NCBI RefSeq assembly: GCF_003688915.1
Contig: NZ_REFU01000001.1
Span: 3,968,001-4,032,000, forward strand
Reading direction: 5' to 3'
DNA length: 64,000 bases
From: Rhodococcus sp. SBT000017
Lineage (GTDB): Bacteria; Actinomycetota; Actinomycetes; Mycobacteriales; Mycobacteriaceae
Part shown: piece after piece, positions 8,925-17,469 of the stretch
Position numbering within the stretch: position 1 is the stretch's first letter
Layout: each line of letters begins with the position of its first letter
Notes under the pieces: model-generated
The model's database searches: none
Told to the model about the DNA's origin: nothing
The model's input: only the letters and a program-made list of their open reading frames with translations
Translations under genes and position numbers: made by a program

Positions 8925-10967
8925 TCAGCCCTGCAGCAACGTGAACGAATGCTCACGAATCAGGATCGACGGACCGCCCGCCTCGTAGGCCTGATCCGGA
9001 TCACTGGACGTGGACTGAGTCCAATGCCCCTCCGGCAGAGTGAATTCCACGGTCCCGGGTGAGGCGTTGACCATCCAGGCGAACGACGCATCTCCCTCGC
9101 CTGCGCGCATGAGGACCAGGATGCTGTGTGCGTTGCCGTCGGACCAGTCCTCGTCGGACAACTTCTCGCCGTCGGCTCGGTAGAAATCGACGGTATCGGG
9201 TCCGACGCCCTCTTCCGCGGAATCGCTGTCGTGGCGGAACCACGTTGGACGTAGGGCCGGGTGCTCGGTGCGCAGCGCAATCAGGTGCGTGGTGAAGTCG
9301 ATGAGATCCTGGTCGGCTGTGCTCCAGTCGAACCAGGAAACCTCGTTGTCCTGGCAGTACGCGTTGTTGTTGCCGCCCTGCGTGCGGCCCAGTTCATCGC
9401 CGCCGAGAATCATCGGCACGCCGGCCGAAAGCAGAAGCGTCGCAAGGTGATTACGTTGCTGTCGGGCGCGCAGTGCATTGACGCCCTCGTCGTCGGTCGG
9501 GCCCTCGGCACCGCAACCCCACGAGCGATTGTCGGACTCGCCGTCCTGACTGTCCTCGCCGTTCTCCTCGTTGTGCTTCTCGTCGTAGGAGTTCAAGTCC
9601 GCCAACGTGAATCCGTCGTGTGCGGTGATGAAGTTGACGCTCGCCAACGTGGGTCGACGGGTGCTCTCGTAGACGTCGGGGCTACCGGTGACGCGCTGCG
9701 CCAGGGCCGGCAGCGCGCCGCTCTCGCCGCGCCAGAAGTCACGAACGTCGTCGCGGAACTTGCCGTTCCACTCCGACCAGCGAGCCGGGAAGCCGCCCAC
9801 CTGGTAACCCTGGGTGTCCCAGGGCTCGGCGATGAGTTTGACCGGGGCAAGAGTCGGATCCTGGTGCACCAGATCCAAGAACGCACTGTGCTTGTCCAAG
9901 CCGGAATCCTGGCGCGTCAAGGTACTTGCCAGATCGAACCGGAAGCCGTCGACGTGCATTTCCGTCACCCAGTACCGCAGGGAGTCCAGAATCAGTGCCA
10001 GTGCGGCGGGGTGACCGACGTTCAGGCTGTTGCCGGTACCGGTGGTGTCGTAGTACGCACTTCGGTCGTCGTCGACCAGTCGGTAGTGCGAGCCGTTGTC
10101 GATTCCCTTGAGCGAGAGGGTCGGTCCGAGATGGTTGCCCTCGGCGGTGTGGTTGTAGACGACGTCGAGAATGACCTCGATACCGTTCTCGTGCATGGCC
10201 TTGACCAGGGCCTTGAACTCGTCCACCTGGCCGCCGGTGTCGCCAGTGCTGCTGTACTCGTTGTGCGGGGCGAAGAAGCCGATGGAGTTGTATCCCCAGT
10301 AATTGCGTCGACCTTCTTCCAGCAGGTGTGAATCCTGGACGAATTGGTGGATCGGCAGTAGCTCGACTGCCGTGACTCCGATTCGCTTCAGATGCGCAAT
10401 TGCGGCCGGGTGGGCCAGACCTGCATAAGTTCCTCGAATATCCTCGGGTACATCAGGATTGGTTGCAGTGAAACCCTTGACGTGTACCTCGTAGACCACC
10501 GTGCGATCCAACGGTGTGCGCGGCGACTCGTCCCCGGACCAATCGAAATTCGACTGCACCGCAACCGAATACGGCATGTGCGGAGCAGAGTCCTCGTCGT
10601 TGCGGGTCTCGGGCTCGGCGTGGAGGTGGCTGAACACCGATTCGTTCCAGTCGACCTGGCCGGTGATGGCGGTGGCGTACGGGTCGAGGAGCAGCTTGGC
10701 AGAATTGTGCCGCAGGCCCGAAGCAGGATCCCATGGGCCGTCGACCCGGAGTCCGTAGCGGGCACCCGGAGTGACATCGGGAACCAGGTCGTGGAACACG
10801 TGACCGGTGCGCAGCGTCAACGGTGTTGTACTGCGCTCTGTTCCGTCGTCGTTCAATACGACCACGGACACCGAGTCCGCCGTTTCGGAGTAGACGGCAA
10901 GGTTGGCACCGTCGTGGGACAGACGCGAGACGCCCAGGGGGTACGGGAGACTTGATGAGGAGGGCAT
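8925..10967 (-). CDS. glgX: Glycogen debranching enzyme (isoamylase-type, GH13)
   Basis: 680 residues with an N-terminal CBM48/isoamylase beta domain (about 1-110) and a GH13 barrel. Catalytic motifs are visible: DVVYNHT (region I), VDGFRFDLAS with the Asp nucleophile (region II), IAEPWD with the acid/base Glu (region III) and ITAHDGFT (region IV). A GlgX-type ELGRTQGGNNNAYCQDNEVSWFDW segment follows. It hydrolyses alpha-1,6 branches of limit-dextrinised glycogen. The ATG at 10967 has only weak GGGGCGAG upstream. It is divergent from the hybrid kinase gene. The glycogen phosphorylase partner is not in the window. Confidence 0.93.
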   Translation of the reverse strand: MPSSSSLPYPLGVSRLSHDGANLAVYSETADSVSVVVLNDDGTERSTTPLTLRTGHVFHDLVPDVTPGARYGLRVDGPWDPASGLRHNSAKLLLDPYATAITGQVDWNESVFSHLHAEPETRNDEDSAPHMPYSVAVQSNFDWSGDESPRTPLDRTVVYEVHVKGFTATNPDVPEDIRGTYAGLAHPAAIAHLKRIGVTAVELLPIHQFVQDSHLLEEGRRNYWGYNSIGFFAPHNEYSSTGDTGGQVDEFKALVKAMHENGIEVILDVVYNHTAEGNHLGPTLSLKGIDNGSHYRLVDDDRSAYYDTTGTGNSLNVGHPAALALILDSLRYWVTEMHVDGFRFDLASTLTRQDSGLDKHSAFLDLVHQDPTLAPVKLIAEPWDTQGYQVGGFPARWSEWNGKFRDDVRDFWRGESGALPALAQRVTGSPDVYESTRRPTLASVNFITAHDGFTLADLNSYDEKHNEENGEDSQDGESDNRSWGCGAEGPTDDEGVNALRARQQRNHLATLLLSAGVPMILGGDELGRTQGGNNNAYCQDNEVSWFDWSTADQDLIDFTTHLIALRTEHPALRPTWFRHDSDSAEEGVGPDTVDFYRADGEKLSDEDWSDGNAHSILVLMRAGEGDASFAWMVNASPGTVEFTLPEGHWTQSTSSDPDQAYEAGGPSILIREHSFTLLQG

Positions 10968-11055
10968 GCTCGCCCCAGTACCCCCACGGAGGATGAGCGA
11001 AACGCCTGCGCACCGGGCGCTCGGCTACAATCGACGCCGAGATTGCGCCCGCCGA

Positions 11056-11076
11056 CTACCAGCGGAACGCTGGTAG
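11056..11076. promoter_or_regulatory. Perfect 21-bp palindrome upstream of the hybrid kinase
   Basis: CTACCAGCG (11056-11064), GAA, CGCTGGTAG (11068-11076): 9-bp arms with a 3-nt centre, ending 14 bases before the kinase ATG at 11091. It could be an operator in the glgX-kinase intergenic region or a tight hairpin in the kinase leader that limits ribosome access. The three-base loop does not match the paired hexaloop hairpins bound by ANTAR domains. Confidence 0.5.
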
Positions 11077-11090
11077 CGAAGGACGAGGCG

Positions 11091-13472
11091 ATGGATTCCC
11101 CACAACTCGACGGCAGTTCGGCCCGGCTGGACGAGCTGTTTCCGGGTGAGAACTCCACCGACACTCGGTTTCGCGAGATCGAGTGGACCGCGACCCCACT
11201 CGGCCCGGTGGAGCAGTGGCCACAGGAGTTGGTGACGGCCATCCGCACGGTCATGCCGTCGACGATCCCGATGTTGATCTGGTGGGGACCCGACCTCGTA
11301 CAGATCTTCAACCATACCTACACGGATTTTCTCGGCGACAAGTTTCCCGATGCTGCAGGTCAGCCGGCGCGCGAATGTTGGTCCGAAATGTGGGACTACG
11401 TCGGCGGCCTGTGCGCCCAGGTGATGGACGGCCGCGAGGCAGTGCACGGTGTTCGGCAGCTGTTTGTCATGGAGCGCTACGGATACCCGGAGGAGACGTA
11501 CTGGACCTTCTCGTACAGCCCGATCTTCGGGCCTGGTCGCACGGTGCTGGGTGTATTCGTTGCCACGACCGAGGTGACGATGCAGGTGCTCGGTGAGCGC
11601 CGTATGCGTGCGCTCCTTGCCCTGGGCTCGCTGACCGGCGACGACACCGGTGGTCCGGTCGGTATCTGCCGCGCGGCGGTCGAGGCGCTCGGCTTGGAGC
11701 CGAGCGAGTTCCCGCTGGTGGCGGCCTATCTGCGACGCGATCTCGCCGACGACGGAGAAGTCGATCACATCGCGACAGCGGGTGCAGTCGGCTTCGAGGC
11801 GGCTACCTGGGATTCTGCAGCCGTCGTCGAGGTCTCGGACGGACGCGTGCCCCGCGCCTGCGTCGAGGTGGACGGAATTGTCGCGAATGCGGTGATCGTT
11901 CCACTGACGCTGGCCGGACGCGTTCGACCCATCGGAGCCTTGTTGGTCGGAGTCGACGCACTTCGGGCCGGCGACGACTCCGCCACCTCGTTCTTCGTTG
12001 CGGTGGCCGAGCGAATGTCCACGGCGCTGACTGCCTCGCACGCTTTCGAGATGGAACGACGTCGGGTCGCGGCGCTGGCCGAGGCAGACGAGGCCAAGAC
12101 TCGACTGCTGGAGAACGTAGGGCACGAGTTTCGAACTCCCCTCACCCTGCTGGCCGGCCCGTTGGAGTGCGTGCGCGAGAGCACCACGTCGAACCTGACC
12201 GACTCGGACAGGGACTCCCTCGACGTCGTGCATCGCGCGTCGGCTCGGCTTCGGCGTCTCGTGGACGATCTGCTCGACGTCGTCAGTGCCGATGCCGGTC
12301 AGCTGCGGGCTCGGCTCGAGCCCACCGACCTGGCCGCGGTGACACGGGACTGCGCGTCGATGTTCGCGGCCGTCGCATCGGATCAGGGGTTGGAGCTCGT
12401 CATCGACGCGGCCGAGAACGGCGTGGTTCTCACCGACGGCGAGATGTGGGCGAAGGTCGTCTTCAATCTGGTCGCGAACGCCGTCAAGTACACCCCGGCA
12501 GGTCGCGTCTCCGTGCGGCTCGTCACAGACGCGGACGCGATTCGGTTGGTCGTCGCGGACACCGGTCTGGGCATCCCCGAAGACGATCTGGCTCGGATAT
12601 TCGATCGGTTCCACCGAGTCGAGCGGTCCGGTGCGCACAGCATCGAGGGGTCCGGAATCGGCCTTGCGCTCGTATCCGATCTGATAACGGCCCTGGGGGG
12701 ACGGATCGACGTCGAGAGTGAGGTCGGTGTCGGCAGTACCTTCACCGTGGTCGTGCCCCGACAGCCCGTCGAGTCGGCCGCGGCCGTGGACCTACCGGTC
12801 GCCGCTGCCGACTCGGTGTCGGCGATCTTCGCCCCGCACGACACGGCATCGGTCACCGTCGATCGCGCGGACATCCTGCTCGTCGAAGACAACATCGACA
12901 TGCGCAACTACCTCGTCCGGCTCATGACTGACGAGGGCTGGACCATCACGACGGCGGGTGACGTGGAGTCTGCACTCGAGCACGCGCGCTCGACGGCACC
13001 GGGGCTGGTGCTGACCGACGTCTTGCTTCCCGGCCGCAGCGGCCTGGAACTGGTGGACGACATTCGACGCGACGCCGCACTGCAGCGAGTTCCGGTGATC
13101 CTGCTGACCGCGCGAGCGGGTACCGACTTCGTGCTCGACGGCTTGAGCCGCGGTGCCGACGACTACATCGTCAAACCGTTCCACGATCGTGAGTTGGTGG
13201 CCCGCGTTCGAGTACACCTCGAGCTCTCCCGCATGCGCGAACAACTGATCGAGGAAAGCGACAACCAAACGGCGACGCTGCGCAACGCTCTCGATACCCG
13301 CGCCGCCATCGGCCGAGCCGTCGGAATCCTGATGTCGGTCTATCGCATCGACGCCGACGCGGCCTTCGCGCAGCTGACCGAGCTGTCGCAGAACACCAAC
13401 CGCAAAGCTCGAGACCTGGCGGTGATGATCGCCGACGACTTCACCGCCGGACTCAGCAGCGACGGTCAGTGA
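11091..13472 (+). CDS. Hybrid sensor histidine kinase with REC and C-terminal ANTAR domain
   Basis: 793 residues. Order: PAS-like sensor (about 25-165), GAF-like region (175-315), HisKA with phospho-acceptor His in ENVGHEFRTPLT (H345), HATPase with N box (NLVANAVKY), G1 (DTGLGIP) and G2 (GSGIGLALV), receiver (593-712) with acidic LLVED, phospho-acceptor D643 (LTDVLLPG) and K695. A final 60-residue segment (about 730-785, RAAIGRAVGILM then SQNTNRKARDLAVMI) looks like an ANTAR RNA-binding domain. ANTAR proteins act as antiterminators, so the output may be RNA binding. There are no membrane helices, so sensing is cytoplasmic. The ATG at 11091 has AAGGACGAGG upstream. Confidence 0.88.
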   Translation: MDSPQLDGSSARLDELFPGENSTDTRFREIEWTATPLGPVEQWPQELVTAIRTVMPSTIPMLIWWGPDLVQIFNHTYTDFLGDKFPDAAGQPARECWSEMWDYVGGLCAQVMDGREAVHGVRQLFVMERYGYPEETYWTFSYSPIFGPGRTVLGVFVATTEVTMQVLGERRMRALLALGSLTGDDTGGPVGICRAAVEALGLEPSEFPLVAAYLRRDLADDGEVDHIATAGAVGFEAATWDSAAVVEVSDGRVPRACVEVDGIVANAVIVPLTLAGRVRPIGALLVGVDALRAGDDSATSFFVAVAERMSTALTASHAFEMERRRVAALAEADEAKTRLLENVGHEFRTPLTLLAGPLECVRESTTSNLTDSDRDSLDVVHRASARLRRLVDDLLDVVSADAGQLRARLEPTDLAAVTRDCASMFAAVASDQGLELVIDAAENGVVLTDGEMWAKVVFNLVANAVKYTPAGRVSVRLVTDADAIRLVVADTGLGIPEDDLARIFDRFHRVERSGAHSIEGSGIGLALVSDLITALGGRIDVESEVGVGSTFTVVVPRQPVESAAAVDLPVAAADSVSAIFAPHDTASVTVDRADILLVEDNIDMRNYLVRLMTDEGWTITTAGDVESALEHARSTAPGLVLTDVLLPGRSGLELVDDIRRDAALQRVPVILLTARAGTDFVLDGLSRGADDYIVKPFHDRELVARVRVHLELSRMREQLIEESDNQTATLRNALDTRAAIGRAVGILMSVYRIDADAAFAQLTELSQNTNRKARDLAVMIADDFTAGLSSDGQ

Positions 13473-13846
13473 TTGCGACGGTAGTTCTCGCGCTCGCGTT
13501 CCATCTCGGCCGTCTTCTTGGCGCTCTTCAGATCGGCCGGTAATCCGTGGATCTCGAGGCGACGAGCGCGATTCTGGTCCATGTAGGCGGCGGTGTAGAA
13601 CAGCGCAAGCAGCAGACTCAGCAGCACCATCGAGGCGCGTAGCCAGATCGCCCCGGGAAACAGGACGAAGAAACCGATGAAGATCGGCAGGAAGGGAATC
13701 ATCGACCGCAGGATGTGACGCGGCGTCGCTCCCGGCCCGACGAGATCGCGTCGAACCCAGTCCTGTTGTGAATCCGGCAGTTTGCGGCCGAGGACGGCGT
13801 AGGCCAGCCATTGGCCGAAGGACGGACGGTTGCGGTCCTTTTTCAT
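13466..13846 (-). CDS. DUF5313 family membrane protein
   Basis: 126 residues with two membrane helices (about residues 47-65 and 69-90). The N-terminal QWLAYAVLGRKLPDSQQDWV and RRDLVGPGATPRHI segments match DUF5313, an actinobacterial family with no known function. The charged C-terminal tail is rich in Arg, Glu and Lys. The ATG overlaps the stop of the MarR gene upstream (ATGA, 13843-13846), so the two are translationally coupled. The membrane protein is therefore probably expressed under the redox-type regulator. Confidence 0.85.
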   Translation of the reverse strand: MKKDRNRPSFGQWLAYAVLGRKLPDSQQDWVRRDLVGPGATPRHILRSMIPFLPIFIGFFVLFPGAIWLRASMVLLSLLLALFYTAAYMDQNRARRLEIHGLPADLKSAKKTAEMERERENYRRNH

Positions 13847-14295
13847 GACAGTGCTCCTGCTGCGATGGCTGCGTCGTTGACACGGGTGAGGACGCGGCGC
13901 AGCTCGTCCAGCTCGGACAGAGACGCGCCGAGCTTGTCCACGACGGCGGGCGGGATTTTTTCGGCCTTGCTTCTCAGTGCCGCCCCGGCCGGGGTGAGCG
14001 CGACGAGTAAGACGCGTTCGTCCTCGGCGCTGCGAGTGCGAGTGAGCAATCCCATCGATTCCAGACGCTTGAGCAGCGGTGAGAGCGTAGGGGAGTCGAG
14101 TTGCAACGTCGATCCGATGGCTTTGACCGACATCGGCGACTCGCCCCACAGTGCCAGCATCACCAGATACTGCGGATGCGTCAGCCCCATCGGCTCGAGT
14201 AGCGGCCGATACACCGACAGCACAGCACGGTTGGCGACGGCGAGTGCGAAGCAGACCTGCCGATCGAGTGCGAGCGGGTCCTCGGTGGTGGTCAC
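13843..14295 (-). CDS. MarR family transcriptional regulator, OhrR-like
   Basis: 150 residues. The N-terminal DRQVCFALAVANRAVLSVYRP segment aligns with the OhrR peroxide sensor, including the single reactive Cys near residue 15 that forms the sensing sulfenate. The winged-helix follows (THPQYLVMLALWGE, then SVKAIGSTLQLDSPTLSPLLKRLE, then the DERVLLVALT wing). No ohr reductase is adjacent; the coupled partner is DUF5313. The GTG at 14295 is the start. A perfect inverted repeat lies at 14318-14346, 23 bp upstream, and is the likely autoregulatory operator. Confidence 0.85.
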   Translation of the reverse strand: MTTTEDPLALDRQVCFALAVANRAVLSVYRPLLEPMGLTHPQYLVMLALWGESPMSVKAIGSTLQLDSPTLSPLLKRLESMGLLTRTRSAEDERVLLVALTPAGAALRSKAEKIPPAVVDKLGASLSELDELRRVLTRVNDAAIAAGALS

Positions 14296-14317
14296 CTGGA
14301 CCAGGCTAGCAGATTTG

Positions 14318-14346
14318 GTTAGTGCCCTAATGATTCGTGCACTAAC
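14318..14346. promoter_or_regulatory. Candidate MarR/OhrR operator
   Basis: GTTAGTGC (14318-14325) and GCACTAAC (14339-14346) are perfect 8-bp inverted arms separated by 13 bp. A second near-palindrome, TTAGTGCCCTAA (14319-14330), overlaps the left arm. The placement just upstream of the marR-like gene and in the divergent region before the esterase suits autoregulation. Confidence 0.6.
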
Positions 14347-14540
14347 AATCTCGCCCGGTTCCAGGGTTGCGTCCGAAAGGTGTTGCGAAACAGGGGATTG
14401 GCTTCGAAGGTGGCGTGCAGGCAGAGTTCCGGTCGGTCCGATTCGGTGAACATCGCATTCGACGTTTCATCCCGTCCGAACGTGTGCGATGCTCCGTGTC
14501 GATTCGCTGTTTCCCACGGACACATCCCGAGAGGATCGCC

Positions 14541-15518
14541 ATGCGTCGTCGACGCATCTTCACCCCGTTCGTCGTCGCCGCGGCGCTGTCGTTGACCTCC
14601 CTCGGTGTGGCTGCCGCCGATCCAGTCGAGTCTGCGGCTCGCATCGTCGACACCGCGATCGCGTCCGACACCCTGCGCACGCTGAGCGTGGACTCGCCTG
14701 CCATGGGCGGCGTCGTCAACGTACAGGTGTTGACCCCGGCCGTGAAGGCGGGATCTCGTCCGACGCTGTACATGCTCAGCGGTATCGGTGAAGAGGATCC
14801 GAACAACAGCATGTGGCTGCGCAAAGGTGGTGCAGCCGAGTTCTTCGCCGACAAGAACGTCAACGTCGTACTGCCGCTGGCCGGCCCCGGCAGCTTCTAC
14901 ACCGACTGGCAACGCGACGATCCGAAACTCGGCCGGTATCGGTGGGAGACGTTCCTGACCGAGGAACTGCCACCGCTGATCGACGCAGCCGTGGACGGCA
15001 ATGGACGCAACGCGATCGCGGGCCTGTCGATGGGTGCTCAATCGGCCATGATGCTGGCCGCACGTAACCCGGATGTCTACTCCGGGGTGGCGTCGTACAG
15101 TGGGTGCTTCGCATCCTCGGAACCGTTGGGCCAGGCGAGTATTCGAGCCATCGTCGGAGCCTTCGGTGGGAATGCCGACAACATGTGGGGCGGACCTCTC
15201 GATCCTGCCTGGGCGGAGCACGATTCGGTCGTCAACGCCGAGAGTCTGCGCGGCACCGACGTCTATGTGTCGGTCGGAACCGGCGCTCCTGGACGGCACG
15301 AAAGCTTCGACAGCGCATCAGCATTGGATGTGGTGGTGGTCGGCGGTGCCATCGAGGTCGGCGCGAACTACTGCACCCACCGACTTGCGGACCGACTCGA
15401 TCAGTTGAACATCCCGGCGACCTTCGACTTCACCGAGACCGGAACCCACTCGTGGCCGTACTGGGTGGACCAGCTGCCCAAGAGTTGGCCGACGCTGGCG
15501 GGTTCGCTGGGGATCTGA
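14541..15518 (+). CDS. Secreted esterase of the antigen 85 / mycolyltransferase-like family
   Basis: 325 residues with an N-terminal signal peptide (RRRR, hydrophobic core, AAA cleavage near residue 26). The alpha/beta hydrolase core has the nucleophile elbow GLSMGAQ and a C-terminal GTHSWPYW catalytic His. The overall layout resembles corynomycolyl transferases and the Esterase D/Ag85 family, which move mycolates onto trehalose or arabinogalactan outside the membrane. A plain carboxylesterase cannot be excluded. The ATG at 14541 has GAGAGGA upstream. The 245-bp gap before it holds the MarR operator and nothing else I recognise. Confidence 0.8.
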   Translation: MRRRRIFTPFVVAAALSLTSLGVAAADPVESAARIVDTAIASDTLRTLSVDSPAMGGVVNVQVLTPAVKAGSRPTLYMLSGIGEEDPNNSMWLRKGGAAEFFADKNVNVVLPLAGPGSFYTDWQRDDPKLGRYRWETFLTEELPPLIDAAVDGNGRNAIAGLSMGAQSAMMLAARNPDVYSGVASYSGCFASSEPLGQASIRAIVGAFGGNADNMWGGPLDPAWAEHDSVVNAESLRGTDVYVSVGTGAPGRHESFDSASALDVVVVGGAIEVGANYCTHRLADRLDQLNIPATFDFTETGTHSWPYWVDQLPKSWPTLAGSLGI

Positions 15519-15558
15519 CGTTCTCGGTTTCGGTCCGAGTTCCATTCGGCGCTGAATT

Positions 15559-16347
15559 TCACTGAGAAGGTGCGAGTCCGAGACGTACGAGTTCGTCCAG
15601 GGGTTCGCGGATGGAGCAGGTGCCGAACGATGCGAACGCACGCTGCCCCTCGATCCCGGCCACAAGCCCGGCGAGGACGTCCGCGTCGCGGATTGCCAGG
15701 ATCTTCTCGAGCTCGCCGACGCGTGCGCCACTGTGCGCGGCCTGCGCCGCGAGTAGGACGTTGAGGAAGCCGTGCTGCTCTAACCCGTTGTCCAGGTTGG
15801 TGCTACGAGCTGCGCGGTGGACGCCGGCAGTGGTTTTGAAGTGAACCTCACGCTGCGCTGCCTCATAGATGGACGCGGCGAGTTCCTGCTCATTGGGGTG
15901 CAGGTCGGCGGTGGTGCCGCCTGTCCTGAATGTAGCGCGATACCCGAATTCGTCGACGGCGTCGAAGATGGCGTCCCGCCGGGAGTCTCGGGGTAATTCG
16001 ACGTAGATCTCGATGTCTTGGGTGATGCTGCGCAGTGCATCGATGTTCGTGCCGTCCGGTACTGAGACTTCGATTGCCACCACGGTGACCCCTGCCGTGC
16101 GGTCGGCCGCACGCAGACCTGCCTCCACACTGGCGGGGCCGGCGGGTGCGGTCAGCATCACCTCCATCCGTGCACCCAGGTCGAGTTCTGTCACTCGATT
16201 CATGGGAACGACCAGCGGTCCAACCAGATCTGCGAACGTACTGGCTCGGTATTCGAGATGCTGCTGCACAGCCACATCGAGAGGCGCGTTACCAGGTGGG
16301 AAGACTGCGGCGTCGTCGCAGAGGCGACGGAACAGAGGAGGGATCAT
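15559..16347 (-). CDS. Hypothetical protein, about 262 aa, conserved actinobacterial type
   Basis: I do not recognise a named domain. The sequence starts MIPPLFRRLCDDAAVFPPG, has alternating alpha/beta character (TVVAIEVSVP, IEIYVELP), and a late TTAGVHRA and EQHGFLNVLLAA region, suggesting a TIM-barrel-like fold. The ATG at 16347 has GGGAG upstream; a GTG at 16392 adds 15 polar residues and is less likely. There are no membrane segments. It stands alone between the esterase (convergent) and a small membrane protein (divergent). Function unknown. Confidence 0.7.
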   Translation of the reverse strand: MIPPLFRRLCDDAAVFPPGNAPLDVAVQQHLEYRASTFADLVGPLVVPMNRVTELDLGARMEVMLTAPAGPASVEAGLRAADRTAGVTVVAIEVSVPDGTNIDALRSITQDIEIYVELPRDSRRDAIFDAVDEFGYRATFRTGGTTADLHPNEQELAASIYEAAQREVHFKTTAGVHRAARSTNLDNGLEQHGFLNVLLAAQAAHSGARVGELEKILAIRDADVLAGLVAGIEGQRAFASFGTCSIREPLDELVRLGLAPSQ

Positions 16348-16497
16348 CGGTTCGGCGTTCTCCCGTTGGCTGCTGGTCGACTCGTCGGACACGGGCGAGC
16401 ATCGGGATCAACTCTAGTCAAGAACCTGGTGGTCGAATACCTGCGTCGAAGTCCACCACGCGGCTCGATCAATTTCGGTGTGGGCCATGATGGACCC

Positions 16498-16707
16498 ATG
16501 AGCTCGAAGAACCTGTTCGGTGGCCCGCGCACCCTGTTGATCGTGGCAGCAGTGGTCATCGTGATCGCACTCGTCGCTGCCGCCGCGACGCTGATCGTTC
16601 GCGCCGTGCTCGGACCGCCCGAGGGTGAGAACAAGTTCGAGATTCAGGGCTACGCCGTGGTGCAGGTCGATCCCCAGGTCAACGACCTCGCGCTCGCCAC
16701 ACGTTAG
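16498..16707 (+). CDS. Small single-helix membrane protein, hypothetical
   Basis: 69 residues with one strong membrane helix (about 13-38, LLIVAAVVIVIALVAAAATLIV) and a short polar C-terminal tail of about 30 residues outside the helix. The ATG at 16498 is the start. It is divergent from the 262-aa gene, and its 3' end overlaps the convergent 133-aa gene by 29 bp. No family recognised. Confidence 0.55.
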   Translation: MSSKNLFGGPRTLLIVAAVVIVIALVAAAATLIVRAVLGPPEGENKFEIQGYAVVQVDPQVNDLALATR

Positions 16708-17080
16708 CCGACTCCACGGCGACTCGAGGGTCGTGTGTCTGTTGAAAGTTTCGCCCGCCGCGGGCGAACGTCTGCAGTGTGGCGGCGGGTACCTCGTGGT
16801 CGGGAACGGGTTCGCCGGTCCACTCGCAGTCTCGGAAGAAGATCATGTTCGACGCCACCGCGTCGGCGCTGCGATCTTCGCGCATTGGGCCGGAAATTCG
16901 GCCGAGGAAGTACTCGCCACGTGCGGTGCGCGTCCAGACGAAGGACCCATCCGGAACCTGCTCGAAGCGCTCGACCCGTCGTAACGATCGTTCGTCGTCG
17001 GCCGCCATGCCGCAGAGTCCGTAGGTGAGGGCGCGCTCGACGCCGTCCGGCATCGGTGCGCGATAGACAGCATCGGGCAT
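16679..17080 (-). CDS. Hypothetical protein, 133 aa
   Basis: The ATG at 17080 begins MPDAVYRAPMPDGVERALTY. The protein is soluble, with a GSFVWTRTARGEYFLGRISGP strand-rich core and a polar tail (TFARGGRNFQQTHDPRVAV). I do not recognise a family. The frame stays open for another 97 codons upstream, but that stretch has poor coding character, so the short form is used. It overlaps the small membrane gene at their 3' ends. Confidence 0.55.
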   Translation of the reverse strand: MPDAVYRAPMPDGVERALTYGLCGMAADDERSLRRVERFEQVPDGSFVWTRTARGEYFLGRISGPMREDRSADAVASNMIFFRDCEWTGEPVPDHEVPAATLQTFARGGRNFQQTHDPRVAVESANVWRARGR

Positions 17081-17296
17081 GCAGTCGAGCCTAGGGCCCG
17101 AGGGGTGTACATGCCGATTGGTCTGGTGCGCGATGTTCCCGAATAGCGCTTTCAGCACGGCGTCAGCTTCGGGTCGGCGGGTGGGATATCGACCGAGCCG
17201 ATCACCCTCGCTACCGGTGTGTGACGGGTCGATTTCACGATCACGACGGACACTCCCGACCTGCCCGGTGGTGGCCGCGTCGACGCCGTACGGCAC

Positions 17297-17370
17297 TGAC
17301 GTGAGCGTCCACAATTCGCTCCCACAAACGGGAAAAGGTGTTTCAGCACCAATAGTGGACGCTGAGGTCA
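17297..17370. repeat. Inverted-repeat element, 74 bp
   Basis: TGACGTGAGCGTCCAC (17297-17312) and GTGGACGCTGAGGTCA (17355-17370) are inverted with 14 of 16 positions matching; the inner nine (AGCGTCCAC/GTGGACGCT) are perfect. The 42-bp centre is A/T-richer than the surroundings. The layout resembles a REP or miniature palindromic element, but no second copy was seen here. Confidence 0.45.
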
Positions 17371-17433
17371 CCCCAGTGGGGTTCGGTCCCGACCGGCTGG
17401 TCCGACGTTGTCGTCAATCGACTCGAGTGGTAA

Positions 17434-17447
17434 GTTGAAGGTTCAAC
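17434..17447. promoter_or_regulatory. Palindromic operator candidate upstream of the dioxygenase
   Basis: GTTGAAGGTTCAAC is a perfect palindrome with 6-bp arms, 22 bp before the dioxygenase ATG. TTGAA-N2-TTCAA is the style of site used by winged-helix repressors such as MarR proteins. No such regulator gene is adjacent. Confidence 0.5.
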
Positions 17448-17469
17448 CTAGGCACTCGAAGGACTCGCG

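Larger units (their letters stand above)
17081..17469. other. 389-bp stretch without a convincing gene
   Basis: Open frames cross it but none has a start, ribosome-binding site or protein character that I trust. It holds an imperfect inverted repeat (17297-17370) and a perfect palindrome (17434-17447) that probably belongs to the dioxygenase promoter. Otherwise I see nothing. Confidence 0.5.
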
